Part shown: one piece after another, positions 1-10,243 of the stretch
How the letters are laid out: the number at the start of each line of letters is the position of its first letter
How positions within the stretch are numbered: the stretch's first letter is position 1
Origin: Myxocyprinus asiaticus
Taxonomy: Eukaryota; Chordata; Actinopteri; Cypriniformes; Catostomidae
Assembly: GCF_019703515.2 (NCBI RefSeq)
Contig: NC_059368.1
Location: 32,912,891-32,976,890, forward strand
Direction: 5' to 3'
DNA: 64,000 nucleotides
The notes under the pieces: generated by a model
The model's database searches: none
The model's input: the letters and a program-made list of their open reading frames with translations, nothing else
Told to the model about the DNA's origin: nothing
Translations under genes and position numbers: made by a program

Positions 1-20
1 GGGAGAAAATCCAAAAAAGA
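1..20 (+). repeat. 3' tail of a tRNA-derived SINE
   Basis: The window opens with GGGAGAAAATCCAAAAAA. From memory this is the usual 3' end of the cyprinid SINE whose body lies at 20381-20750 and whose tRNA-like head lies at 8318-8385. The body copy ends with a related GGGGAGAAAAGGGA. Only about 20 bases fall inside the window, so the call depends on recall of the family. Confidence 0.45.
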
Positions 21-535
21 GAATGATTTGACAGTAAGTCGAACACTATAAAAGCGAGAACAGTCATTACTTCATATAGGTTCATAACCTCTTAAGATCC
101 CAAGCTTAACAAGCTGCATCATGCCTTTCAAGTTTCATCAGAATTGGACAAACTGTAAAGAGATTTAACTTCTACGTCCACCCTGAGAATGAATGAATGA
201 CTCCAGAACAGAAAAAGAACAAGTAAGGAACATAACAAAACACACCACAGTTGGTTTAGCTTATGTCATTGCCAGTAGTATTGTTTAAATTGTACAACTT
301 TTTGCACATCTTTGTCAGGGAATTCCAACAATTCTGGACCTGAATATATAATCATGTTAGAGCTCTTGATACAAGGAATATCAGTTTGTAAGAGCTAAAA
401 ATTAGTTTTAGCTGCACTTTAAAGCAACAAAATGTTTGTTTACATCTGTAAATATTAGAGCAAACATGCTTGTATTTTGGGTTATGGTGCAGTCAGTAAT
501 AACAAGTAAAAGAGCACACTATCCATCTAGAAGTC
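21..535. other. Intergenic, nothing recognised
   Basis: AT-rich sequence between the SINE tail and the Harbinger element. I see no credible reading frame, repeat boundary or RNA gene. Confidence 0.5.
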
Positions 536-625
536 CTACTCTTAAAGAATATATGACTATATAACCAAAACTGATACTAAGTAAAGGTACACTTAGAGTG
601 CTTTCACACTTGGTTCGATTGCTTG
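536..625 (+). repeat. Left terminal inverted repeat of the Harbinger element
   Basis: Pairs with 4660-4760 on the opposite strand. The inner block reads ACTTAGAGTGCTTTCACACT and the outer block contains GACTATATAACCAAAACTGA. The outer limit is approximate. Confidence 0.65.
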
Positions 626-782
626 GACCGCACCCGAGTTCGTTTCATCCCCCTCCCACTGCCCGCACTGGTCTGTGTTCACGTTGTATTTCTTTGGTCC
701 AAACCGCGGTACACTTGCGTCATCAAGCTGCAGCTGTTTACCCCTGTTGCTGGGTAATGACTATGAAGGAGAAGGTGCCAAA

Positions 783-2405
783 ATGGATAGAGTTGCTTGC
801 ATCACTTTTGTACTTCTTGTTTTGAACCTTTGGGTTTGTTTCCAAAGCATTAACACACAAATACACTTCCATCTATCTGTCGCAAATGTACTGCAAAGGT
901 TTCAAAGAATGCGGGCTGTCCGCCAAAGTCAATTTCTGCGGAGGCAAGCAGAAATGAGATATGCATTTATCTCTCTGCTTGCCGGGCATTAGTCCCGCTT
1001 GTCAACAAGGTGAGTGAGCATTTGCACACACACGCGAGCGAACGTTTATCAAAACAAACAAAAAGTATTTTGTACAGTCAGTGTTATGGACTTCAAAAAG
1101 TAGTATGACAAATATCATGAAATACTGCATAAGTGGAGTGTAGTTTTAAATGAGTTTATTTTACTTTTGTATTATATAATGTTATATAATGATATAGCCT
1201 AATATATAATTGAATGAATGAGATTTAAATATCATTACGAATTACATACTTATTTTATAGAATAGTTGGTTTTGGTTTTTAAACAACTGAGACAAGTTTA
1301 GGATAATAACTGCACAGATTTGTAATGTAATCGTTTATTTCCTATCATGTCATAGGAGAGTTTGGATCCATCATCGATCTGCTGTTTGGAGGGAGCATGT
1401 GCTCACCAGCTGGATAGACACTGAATGGCTCAAGAATTTTAGGATGAAGAAGATCACATTCATGCAGCTATGTGATATTCTCAGGCCACATCTAGAAAGA
1501 GATATTACCGGATTTAGAAGACCATTGTCTGTGGAACAACAAGTGGCGATATGTATCTGGAGGTTGGCTACAAACGTGGAATTCAGGTCACTTTCCCATT
1601 TATTTGGGATTGGTTTATCCACTGCTTGCATGATACAGTAACAAAACATGTTACATCAGTCATTGTTGAGAAATTGCTCCGACAGTACATTAAAACACCC
1701 CCTGAAAATGAATTCAGGGACATCATTCAAGGTTTCATGACTGTTGGGGTTTCCCACAATGTGGTGGGTCTATTGATGGGACCCACATTGGAATATTATG
1801 TCCACTTGACAGCACTGCAGACTTTTATAACCATAAAGGTTTCTATTCAGTCATCCTACAAGGTGTGGTTGACCATCGTTCTGGGACATTAATGTAGGCT
1901 GGCCAGGCAAAGTTCATGATGCCAGAGTGTTTGGAAATTCATCGCTTTACCAGAGGGGCCATAGTGGTACACTGCTCCCTAACTGCACAGAGAGATTTGA
2001 GGATGTTGATGTGCATATAGTATTATTAGGGGATGCAGCTTATCCTCTTCTCAAATGGTTAATGAAGCCATACCCTGAAAACAGAGGAACAACCCCGGCA
2101 CAGGCTGTCTTCAACCACAGGCTTAGCAAGGCACGGATAACCATCGAGAGGGCTTTTGGCTGTCTCAAGTGGAGATGGTGGTGCTTGATGAAGAGGTATG
2201 ACTGTTACATCAAATCCATCAACACTACCATCGCTGCCTGTTGAGTGCTTCACAATTTCTGTGAAATTCACAATGAGGAATATGATGGAGACATTGATGA
2301 AGGTGGAGAAAATGAGTCTAATGAATGGAATGCCTATTGGTCAGACAACCCTGCCAACTCAATTAGAGATGCCCTATGTTCTTATTTTTCAAGTCTTGAC
2401 CTGTA
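783..2405 (+). pseudogene. HARBI1-like transposase/nuclease, frameshifted
   Basis: A PIF/Harbinger DDE nuclease remnant. A first exon begins at the ATG at 783 and ends at a good donor (CAAG/GTGAGT, 1009/1010), but has a stop at 990-992. A second exon follows the acceptor at 1355. Domain pieces run through three frames. The N-terminal helical region is at about 1399-1641. The first catalytic Asp lies in GSIDGTHI at 1775-1777. The second lies in LLGDAAYPL at 2032-2034. The catalytic Glu lies in ITIERAFG at 2146-2148. C-terminal residues (VLHNFCEIHNEEYDGD) run past a stop near 2244. All three catalytic residues are still present; the breaks are frameshifts between 1641 and 1927 plus stops. Family assignment is firm; exact exon limits are inferred. 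Confidence 0.85.
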
Positions 2406-2409
2406 GGTT

Positions 2410-2815
2410 ACAGTTTTTGACTACAGGTGCCAACACCAATACAAGAAACAGAATTTGCTCTGGATTTTACACAAATCAGCATGATTGAGTAAACATGAGC
2501 TTTCCTTGATTTGTTATATAGTTCACAAGTTTACAAACATTCATATGTTTGATTGCTTAATGTTTTTTTTAAATTAATTTTCTAGGTTAATGCATGAAAA
2601 ACATTTGATCAACAAAAAATGCTCCAGATACTCTCAGAATCTCCCAGCTTTTCATAAAAAACATGAAGACCATTAAACAATTCTAGAAGAAAGAAGTTTC
2701 TGCATACTAGGCAGCATACTGTGCATATGTCAAATCACCTTAAACACAGGTACATTAAACATAGGTAATCTCTTTTGAAAACATTAAACTGCATTCCACC
2801 TATTTTGAACCTGTT
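2410..2815. other. Spacer between the convergent Harbinger genes
   Basis: AT-rich non-coding interior of the Harbinger element, lying between the 3' ends of its two genes. No motif recognised. Confidence 0.4.
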
Positions 2816-3672
2816 TTATAGATCATGATATGATGGAGATGGGTTTTCTCTCCTCTCAGTGTATTTGGGTGCTTCTGGACGTGAGTGAATGTTCTGTTGA
2901 ACATGAGGCTGCGGGTTTGTACATGTTGTGTTTTCTTGAACCATGTAAACATGATGTAAAGAATTGGGTTGTAACTGTGGGTGTGCGTGCTGGTGTGATG
3001 AAGGCTCTAAAATGTCAAACATTCTATTAAGCACTGTCATGAATATTCTATTTGTTTCCTGATGTGCCTCTCTTTATGCTTGGTAGCGGCACTCCTCCGT
3101 ATCCATTTGTACTTTCATCCAATTGTCCAGTGTTTCTTTATCCTGTTGCTGATGAAGTTGTTCAGCCTTCATTAAATCATCATGTTGTTTTTTTCTGTAT
3201 TTCTACATATGATTCCAACATGCTCGTTAGGTCAGCCTTGTCCTTCCTCTTCCTACAGACTGATCTGGTCTTGATGGTCTGTGTTTGGGTTGTCTGGCTA
3301 GAGTCAATGTTTTCAGAATCAACTGACAGAGTTGAAATACCTATCAGTAGACAAGTAAAATTAGCAACAAAGCCTGACTATAAAATTATGCATATTTTGA
3401 GGAAAATATATGTCTGATGAAATATATGTGGTTAGTTGACGTCTTGTGGTGTGACATGCTACACCCCATCTAAAACTATTTTAAACAGCATTTTGCTAGT
3501 TCTTTTATAATTATGCATGCAGCCTTTATGACCTCATATAAGCGATGATAATTGAGAGACTACATTAAATATTTGTACTTTTTTAACTGGACTATTTAAA
3601 ATGCACTAGTGAAGACAAATGTTATTAAAAATAATGAAAAACAAAAGAGATTGTGACCATTTACTGGACCAA

Positions 3673-3703
<31 letters not shown>

Positions 3704-4404
3704 CAGTATATATCTGATACGAAAATAACCTAAATATTTATAATGTTGATGAATAAAAAAATGGGCATATTATGTGTGTCATCTACCCATATACAGGCAG
3801 AGAAAAAAACAAACAAACAAACAAAAAAAAACCAAGCTGCTTGTTTATACAGTATCTTGTTAGCAACTGACAGAATGGGCAATATGACTGATAAACATTT
3901 TATCATTTTGCTAATAATAGTGGTGATACATAAGATGTAGGCTTAAGCAATATAAGCTACTCACTGATCATTGGCTCATTTGTCATTTTGGATAATGTCT
4001 CTGAAATTGACGAATCTTCGTGTTGGTCGGGGGTGGCGTGAAAGGATGATGGTGTAGGTGGCTGTGATTCTGTTATGTTTTGAGGGTTACTTGTGGGCCT
4101 AGAACCAATAATGTGTTCTATGGCATCATACCACTGAAATTTCTCCTTCTCTTCCATTGAGCTTCCACTCTTTCTGAGGGAGTCTTGGATATTTAGATAT
4201 TGCATCTGAGTTTTTTCACCAGGATTCACCAGAATGATCCGCCATTCTGGTGAATCCCCTTGTTTTCAGGTGCTCAGTGAAAACTTTGTAAATCTCAGAA
4301 TTTTTGAGTGTGATTTCCAGCTGCGTTTTAATGTTTTTGTCAGCCCATATTTCAAACAGGGTTTCAATTTCTTCTGATGACCAAAGTAAACCCTTTCCAC
4401 TCAT
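2816..4404 (-). pseudogene. Myb/SANT-like protein of the Harbinger element, two exons, broken
   Basis: Exon 1 starts at 4404 with MSGKGLLWSSEEIETLFEIW, a typical Myb/SANT-like (trihelix) domain start, running to TRGFTR. A frameshift near 4230 precedes the second half of the domain (KFQWYDAIEHIIGSRPTSNP). It ends at a consensus donor (A/GTGAGT, exon end 3965). The intron (3964-3341) holds the AT microsatellite. An acceptor (CTGATAG) leads to exon 2 from 3340, which encodes a charged coiled-coil-like tail (ADLTSMLESYVEIQKK, then QHDDLMKAEQLHQQQDKE, ending around FDILEP). Exon 2 has a one-base shift and a stop near its middle. In the family this protein binds the transposon ends and brings the nuclease in. 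Confidence 0.75.
3671..3715. repeat. (AT)n microsatellite
   Basis: About 30 bases of alternating A and T followed by ATACATACAGTATATAT. It lies in the intron of the Myb-like gene. Confidence 0.9.
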
Positions 4405-4659
4405 CTTGGAAATGACGCTTGTGCGAGAGCGACTGTCCTGTTGACCAAATCATATGTCATCAATAGCGGTTCACTTCCTTGATTTGGTATGATTGCGTTC
4501 ACATCAGCAGCGAACCGCACCGGAGTTCACATGAACCATATCCCAGACTACCTTCTCAAGCGGTCTCAGGTGCGGTTCATGAGTGCGCACCCGAGTTCGG
4601 AAAACAGCATTCACACCACCCAAACGAACCGAACTTTGACGTCATTCGAACTCGGGTGC

Positions 4660-4760
4660 GTACTAAATGTGCTAGTGTGAAAGCAACCTAAGTAACTTTT
4701 TTTGAGTACTGATTTTGGTTATATAGTCCATATTATTAAAGGTACAATACCTCAACCAAT
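4660..4760 (-). repeat. Right terminal inverted repeat of the Harbinger element
   Basis: Reverse complement of the left end: GTGTGAAAGCAACCTAAGT inside, TTTTGGTTATATAGTC outside. The spacing between the two blocks is slightly longer than on the left. Confidence 0.65.
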
Positions 4761-4884
4761 CAATTGTAATCATCTCTCTCGCTACTTATGTCTAGTCAGA
4801 GATACCGGTACTGTGATCATTTAACTCAATCAATTATCATTCTCACCTTCCTCTCTCTCGCTCTGCCTCCTCTCTCACTTTTAA

Positions 4885-6293
4885 AGGTTGCAGTTTGCTT
4901 ATCGCAATAACCACTCCACTGATGATGCCATTGCATCTACACTACACACTGCTCTCTCCCACCTGAAAAAAAGGAACACATATGTGAGAATGCTGTTTGT
5001 AGACTACAGCTCAGCATTTAACCCCATAGTGCCCTACAAGCTTGATGTGAAACTCCGGGCTCTGGGATTAAACAGCTTGTTGTGCAGCTGGATCCTGGAC
5101 TTCCTGTCAGGCAGATGCCAGGTGGTTAGAATGGGCAGCAACACCTCCTCATCACTGACCCTCAACACTGGAGCCCCACAGGGCTGTGTTCTCAGCCCAC
5201 TCCTGTATTCCCTGTACACACATGACTGTGTGGCAACGCATAGCTCCAATGCCATCATTAAATTTGCTGATGATATGACGGTGGTAGGTCTGATCACTGA
5301 CAATGATGAAACAGCCTACAGAGAGGAGGTGCACACTCTGACACGCTGGTGTCAGGAGCACCACCTCTCCCTCAACGTCAGTAAGACAAAGGAGCTTGTG
5401 GTGGACTTCAGGAGAAAAGACAGAGAACACAGCCCCATCACCATCAATGGAGCACCGGTGGAGAGAGTCAGCAGCTTCAAGTTCCTCAGTGTCCACATCC
5501 CTGAGGAACTCACATGGTCCATCCACACTGAGGACGTTGTGAAGAAGGCTCACCAGCGCCTCTTCTTCCTGAGACGGCTGAGGAAGTTTTGAATGAATCA
5601 CCACATCCTCACATGGTTCTACACCAGCACTGTAGAGAGCATCCTGACTGGCTGCATCATTGCCTGATACGGCAACAGCACCGCCCTCAACCACAAAGGC
5701 CTGCAAAGGGTGGTGCAAACTGCCAGACACATCATTGGAGTTGAGCTTCCCTCCCTCCAGGACATCTATACCAGGTGGTGTGTGAAAAAAGCTCGGAAGA
5801 TCATCAGAGACTCCAGCCACCCGAGCCATGGGCTGCTCTCACTGCTACCATCAGGCAGGCGGTATCACAGCATCAGGACCCGCACCAGCCGACTTCATGG
5901 CAGCTTCTTCCCACACGCAATCAAGACTTTTGAACTCTTGATTGCTCACTATATATATATCAGCAATGCACTTTATTAGCCTCAGACCGGACTCACATTT
6001 TATGCTTCTCTTAATAACAACACTTCATATTTATTTCCACTGATTACATGGGGGGATATTTTTATTGTATACAGTCTTTTTATTTTGTGTATACTGTATA
6101 TTGTATATTATTAAGTGTATATTGCATATTGTGTTGTGTAACAAGATGTGTAAACTGTATTATGTATAAATCAGATGTTTATTGTAATTGTCATACTGCT
6201 ATGTTGCTTGGAACTGCACCCAAGACTTTTACCCACTGTTGCACTTGTGTATATGGTTGAGTGACAATAAAGGGATTTGATTTGATTTGAGGT
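4885..6293 (+). mobile_element. CR1/L2/Rex1-group LINE, 5'-truncated, with RT
   Basis: The 3' half of a non-LTR retrotransposon. One frame runs from 4888 to 5979 with two in-frame TGA stops (5590-5592 and 5665-5667). It starts inside the RT at [14 protein letters not shown], then [24 protein letters not shown], the active-site FADD (about 5266), and the C-terminal block LPSLQDIYT and SHPSHGLLSLLPSGRRYHS. The 3' UTR ends GTGACAATAAAGGG followed by TTTGA repeats, the same 3' end as the longer copy at 60193-62755. 5' truncation at about 4885, just before the RT, is typical of target-primed insertion. I cannot separate CR1, L2 and Rex1 by eye. Confidence 0.88.
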
Positions 6294-6295
6294 TG

Positions 6296-6958
6296 CCTTG
6301 TTTGAGGAGGAGATCTTTGCTGTCCATTGGTGTGGAGTTCACAGTCACCTTTTTGACCTACTTGTATACTTTATACAAGTTACATCTGTCAAGATGAAGA
6401 TTTGGTCCTCTATCTCTTGGAAGTACTTCATCAACAGAAGGATGGCAGCGATGGCGACCTGGTGGTTGTTCATCTCTTTGCTTTCACACTCCATCTCACA
6501 TAGCAGAGCCTGGATGTCTTTGTTCCATTTAAATCTCTGGTTTTAGAAAAGGTTCAAGATCCTCCTGCCCTTGGTAAGGAAAGCTTCATGGAGGTGCAAG
6601 TCAACATCAGTGTCGGAAAGCATGTGGAAATGATTGCAGAGACCTCTTTTAGTGAAGAGAAAAGACCACTGCTCTTCAATTTTGCATAGACTGGGAGGGG
6701 GCCAAGTATTTATCATGTGCCTCTGGTAAATATAGGTTAATAATAATAATAATATGCTCTCACCATTTTTGAAGGCTTGAATGAGCTTTCGGCTCTGGCT
6801 CTGTAATAATTAATGTCATCAGTTCCAACAAACACAAAGTCTTTTCTCTTTCTGACACCAATAGCATCTCTCAGGTGTGCAGCAAGTGTCCTCAGTGTCT
6901 CATCTTCCAGTTCAGGTAATGTCTTGCTAATTTCACGTTGTAGGTTTTCAGCATCCAT
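6296..6958 (-). pseudogene. Fragment resembling the multicopy fish SAM-domain (SAMD3-like) family
   Basis: Two exon-like pieces on the minus strand. The first (6958-6763) starts MDAENLQREISKTLPELEDE and ends at a donor-like AAAATG/GTGAGA; its leucine-rich pattern with DFVFVGTDDI and FKPSKM resembles a degenerate SAM-type N-terminus. The second (about 6715-6400) reads through stops as FTKRGLCNHFHML, HEAFLTKGRRILNLF and HQVAIAAILLLMKYFQEIED. From memory, both resemble a repetitive fish protein family often labelled sterile alpha motif domain-containing 3-like. Function is not established. The copy is broken and has no start-to-stop frame. Confidence 0.35.
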
Positions 6959-6959
6959 G

Positions 6960-8317
6960 TCTGTAATGGTTTAAAAAGAGCATACTGCGTGATGCAGAGA
7001 GACAACTTTACAACCTTTTTACACTACAGTCCCGTTTCAAATGAGTCTGTGCCTTATACTGAAAATGTTGGTATTTTAAGACACTGAAATTCAAAACTTT
7101 ACTACTCAGGCATACTTTACACTGCACTGCACTTGGTTTGTTTACCTATTCTGAGATACTAACTTCTGACCTTTTCAAAATGGCTGAACATGTTTGGTGA
7201 CGTTCTCAAAATGGTGGCTGCCGGTCATGTTTTAATGAGAGATACGGCCTGATCTCAGTACCGCTCTGCCTTTAAGTGGCCAAACATTGAAGTCAGAGGC
7301 AGAAACTGCTCTTCACACCTATTAGACTCCACAAAGCCTCGAGTCACTGATTTCACTGCCAAACCTCAAGCTAAATATGGTTAACATTAGCCAGCTCTTT
7401 AGCACACGTCCTTTTTTCAACTAAAAATAATACCAAGATTCTTTTGCCTTTTCCATGCATCACAATATAACAGATGCTTCCCTGTTACCCGACATTACTT
7501 AGTTTATTTAAAAAAAAATGTAGATGCTATTAAAACTAACACTAACGTTAGCTAAAATGCAGCACCAGCAAACTCAATAGCTAGGTTAGCAAATGTTAAC
7601 ATTAAATAGCTAGGTTAGATTTATCAGTTACTGACCTTAAACTACCAGAATTTTGGGTTATATTTTATTTCAGCCAACAGATAGCATGGTATGACAAATA
7701 AAAAAGATATCCCAAACAGCTAGTGTAAGACGAGTTGTGTTTTCTTTACTGAACATCGTACAAAGTAAACAAGTAACAAAATGGTACCTTTACCTTGGTG
7801 AAAATTTAATGTTGGTGAAAAAGTTCTCCCTGGGGGTAAAAGGAAGCTAGTTGACAGATTTGCTCTTGCCTAGCTATGACATGGGTCGGTATCCTACCAC
7901 TTGGGAAGCTGTCAGCAAAGATTTTAATGACACAGCATTAGCACAGGATTGGTCTTACCTTAATGCTGCACCAGCCCTGTTTGAGGCGTGTCCGGTGATG
8001 CACATGGTGTGCCCGGTGGTGCTGCGGGGTTATGACTTTCTGGAAAAGGTTTCAGGGCATGTCACATGCGCACATATAGGCTACTCTTTTGAAGTTGTGA
8101 AGTCAGAGTTCACATCTGGCTGTCATGCTCTCAAGTTATCCCTTTCCTGTTTCTCTCTACGATTCTCAATCAGTTATTTACACTGCTGAAAAACATGTCA
8201 CATGCCGACATGCTTTAAAAAGTGTTGCTATGTGAGCTGATTTTTAAATTTTAGTGACACATTTTTAATACCTTCACTGCTAGAAGCACTACTGCTGTTG
8301 TGTAAACAGCAGAATAC
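6960..8317. other. Intergenic, short unassigned open frame only
   Basis: No recognised gene. A 112-codon plus-strand frame at 7851-8189 has no family resemblance I can name. Around 7540-7625 the phrase TAGCTAGGTTAGCAAATG and close variants recur, suggesting MITE-derived DNA without clear ends. Confidence 0.4.
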
Positions 8318-8385
8318 CTGGGGGCCTGGGTAGCTCAGCGAGTAAAGATGCTGACTACCACCCCTGGAGTCACAAAATATTCAGT
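8318..8385 (+). repeat. tRNA-like head of a SINE, truncated
   Basis: GGGGCCTGGGTAGCTCAGCG and following bases form a tRNA-like RNA polymerase III promoter head with an A-box-like TAGCTCAGCGAG. The similarity stops at about GGAGTCAC, before any B box, so it is a truncated SINE 5' end and not a tRNA gene. It matches the head expected for the SINE body at 20381-20750. Confidence 0.7.
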
Positions 8386-8848
8386 CTTTCATTTTGATTC
8401 TTTTTTATATGCTGTTCATGCGAGTTAGTGACATAATTTGCAGTCTTTGGCAATATGTGTATCTTGTTTCACTTGAGCTTTTTGATGTGAATGTGTATGT
8501 TTTAGTGGTGTTTTGGGCTGAGATTAAATTCTTAGAAATTTTTGTGCGTGGCATCATATTGGGTTAGGGATGTGATATTTGCGCCCCACCAAAAATGAAG
8601 AGCCTAAGTTGCCACTGCATAGGTATATACTGTATATAGTGAGACATTGGAACATACAATATCAACAGCTTCTTTAAAGCAAACCCTGTATGAACAACTT
8701 TAGAGACATACCAGTGTTTATGAATGCTTTGAGGTTCATCGAATCGTTCATTGAATTAGTTAATGAGTGAAACACGTGTTAATATTACACTATAAAACCG
8801 ATGGTGTTCACTCATTTCATTCTTGTTGAGCTTTGATGATAAATAAAT

Positions 8849-10020
8849 TCAACCAAAGGGTGCAAATGACTTTACTTCTATTACTATCCACCATTTATAA
8901 ATAAATTTGCCATCAAAAAGGTATTTCTTTGAAAAAGTATCTCCATCATTTACTGTAAATAAGTGTCCCACTACAGTATGGGATTTTATCCAAGGATTAA
9001 ACTTGATCACCTCCGGCAGTTCCCTTGCAAAAGATTCAGAAATCTTCAGTTTCGACCAGTTAGATTCATAAACAGAAGATTCATAAAGATTTGTACATAT
9101 CTGGAGTTGCTCATTCATAAAAGGGGTTAACATTTTATATGATGTCAGTATGTTGATATTTTACAGTCAGTGTCTGTAAGACATGGAAATGTATCTTTAT
9201 GAATATGAATGATATCATCCAGGGAAGTCTGAGAAGTCCCCTCCGACTGTAGTATGCACATTTTTCAACTCTGTGAAAAAGTTCTCAGTAATAATGTCTT
9301 TCATAATATGACACAGGAACACAAGTGTCTCCAAATACAAACACACTTTTGTAAATAACGGGAACAAGTTATTTGCCTCTGTTGTGTTCTGGCACTGGAA
9401 ACAAATATCAGGAAAGCATAATAACATCAGTTCATTCAAATACTGTAATGTATAAATATAGCTTGTCCTGTCTAATCAAAATTGTTCGAATCTTACATGA
9501 AAGGAAACTAACATGAAAACTACTTTATTTTTTACTTAGAACAACAATGATTGAAAGGTTTTGTAGGTTTTTGTCTTGTCATCAAGGACAGTGGTGGTCA
9601 GCAAATGTCTCAGAGGATGAAGGGCAGAAGATAAAAAGCTGACAGTGAATAATAAGTGTGTATACATCCATAGGTTCTTCAAAGCCAAACAGCTGTCAGA
9701 TCTGGAACTGGATGTTCAGCTCAGTCCCCTTTAAAAATCAGCCTTTTTTAAAACGTGAAAGTGGTGTGAAGTTACAAAACCTCTGTGAAACCCAGGATGA
9801 GTTGGCCTGGTCTCAGAATCCTCTTTTATACCACAATATATCTGAAGATAAAAGATCTTGGCTTTCATCTCTTCTCTTTTTGTGCTCATTACAGACATGA
9901 AAGTGGTTCAGTTTTGTTCCCCTCAGCAGCTCTCTGATGCAAAAATTACATACAGCAGCCCCTTGGGATAAAAAAATCCTCCTCCATTGTCCCGTGAAGA
10001 ATATTCTGGGCTTGTTTCAG
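8849..10020 (-). pseudogene. Unassigned degraded minus-strand coding region
   Basis: Reading the minus strand from about 10020 down gives broken protein-like stretches (HFHVCNEHKKRRDESQDLL, SWVSQRFCNFTPLSRF). These are followed by open pieces at 9439-9215 (FPDICFQCQNTTEANNLF, LVFLCHIMKDIITENFF) and 9133-8849 (ISESFARELPEVIKFNPWIK, HLFTVNDGDTFSKKYLFDG, WWIVIEVKSFAPFG). The run of frames on one strand suggests a single decayed gene, possibly a repetitive fish family. I do not recognise it and assign no function. Confidence 0.3.
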
Positions 10021-10243
10021 CTCTTTTGCAGAATCATTACCAAAAGTCATTACTCTGGATAAAACTTCACAAAGTTGCTTTTATTTTCATTACAATGAAG
10101 AGTAATTAAACTTCAACAATAGTTGTTCATTTTAAATGATCAGCTTTTAGACACTGATCTGATTCTATCTTTTAATAACCGAAATGGGACAGGGCTGACA
10201 GCCAATGATAAGTTGAGTTATTTTTTACATTTGTATGAGTAAA

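Larger units (their letters stand above)
536..4760. mobile_element. PIF/Harbinger DNA transposon, two-gene type, inactive
   Basis: The element has the standard Harbinger layout: a HARBI1-like DDE nuclease on the plus strand (783-2405) and a Myb/SANT-like DNA-binding protein on the minus strand (4404-2816), converging. In this superfamily both proteins are needed for transposition. The ends carry inverted repeats: the left end has ACTTAGAGTGCTTTCACACT and the right end, reversed, has ACTTAGGTTGCTTTCACACT. Inverted similarity continues outward through GACTATATAACCAAAA on both sides, so the true ends are probably near 536 and 4760. I could not define a clean 3-bp TWA target duplication. Both genes are broken, so this copy cannot move itself. 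Confidence 0.8.

Noticed and set aside
5152..5829. 225-codon minus-strand gene
   Set aside because: It is the antisense shadow of the LINE reverse transcriptase; the plus strand has all RT motifs.
7851..8189. 112-codon plus-strand gene
   Set aside because: No family resemblance, no splice or regulatory context, and a composition that fits chance.
8318..8385. tRNA gene
   Set aside because: A-box-like head is present but no B box, anticodon arm or acceptor pairing; it matches a SINE head.
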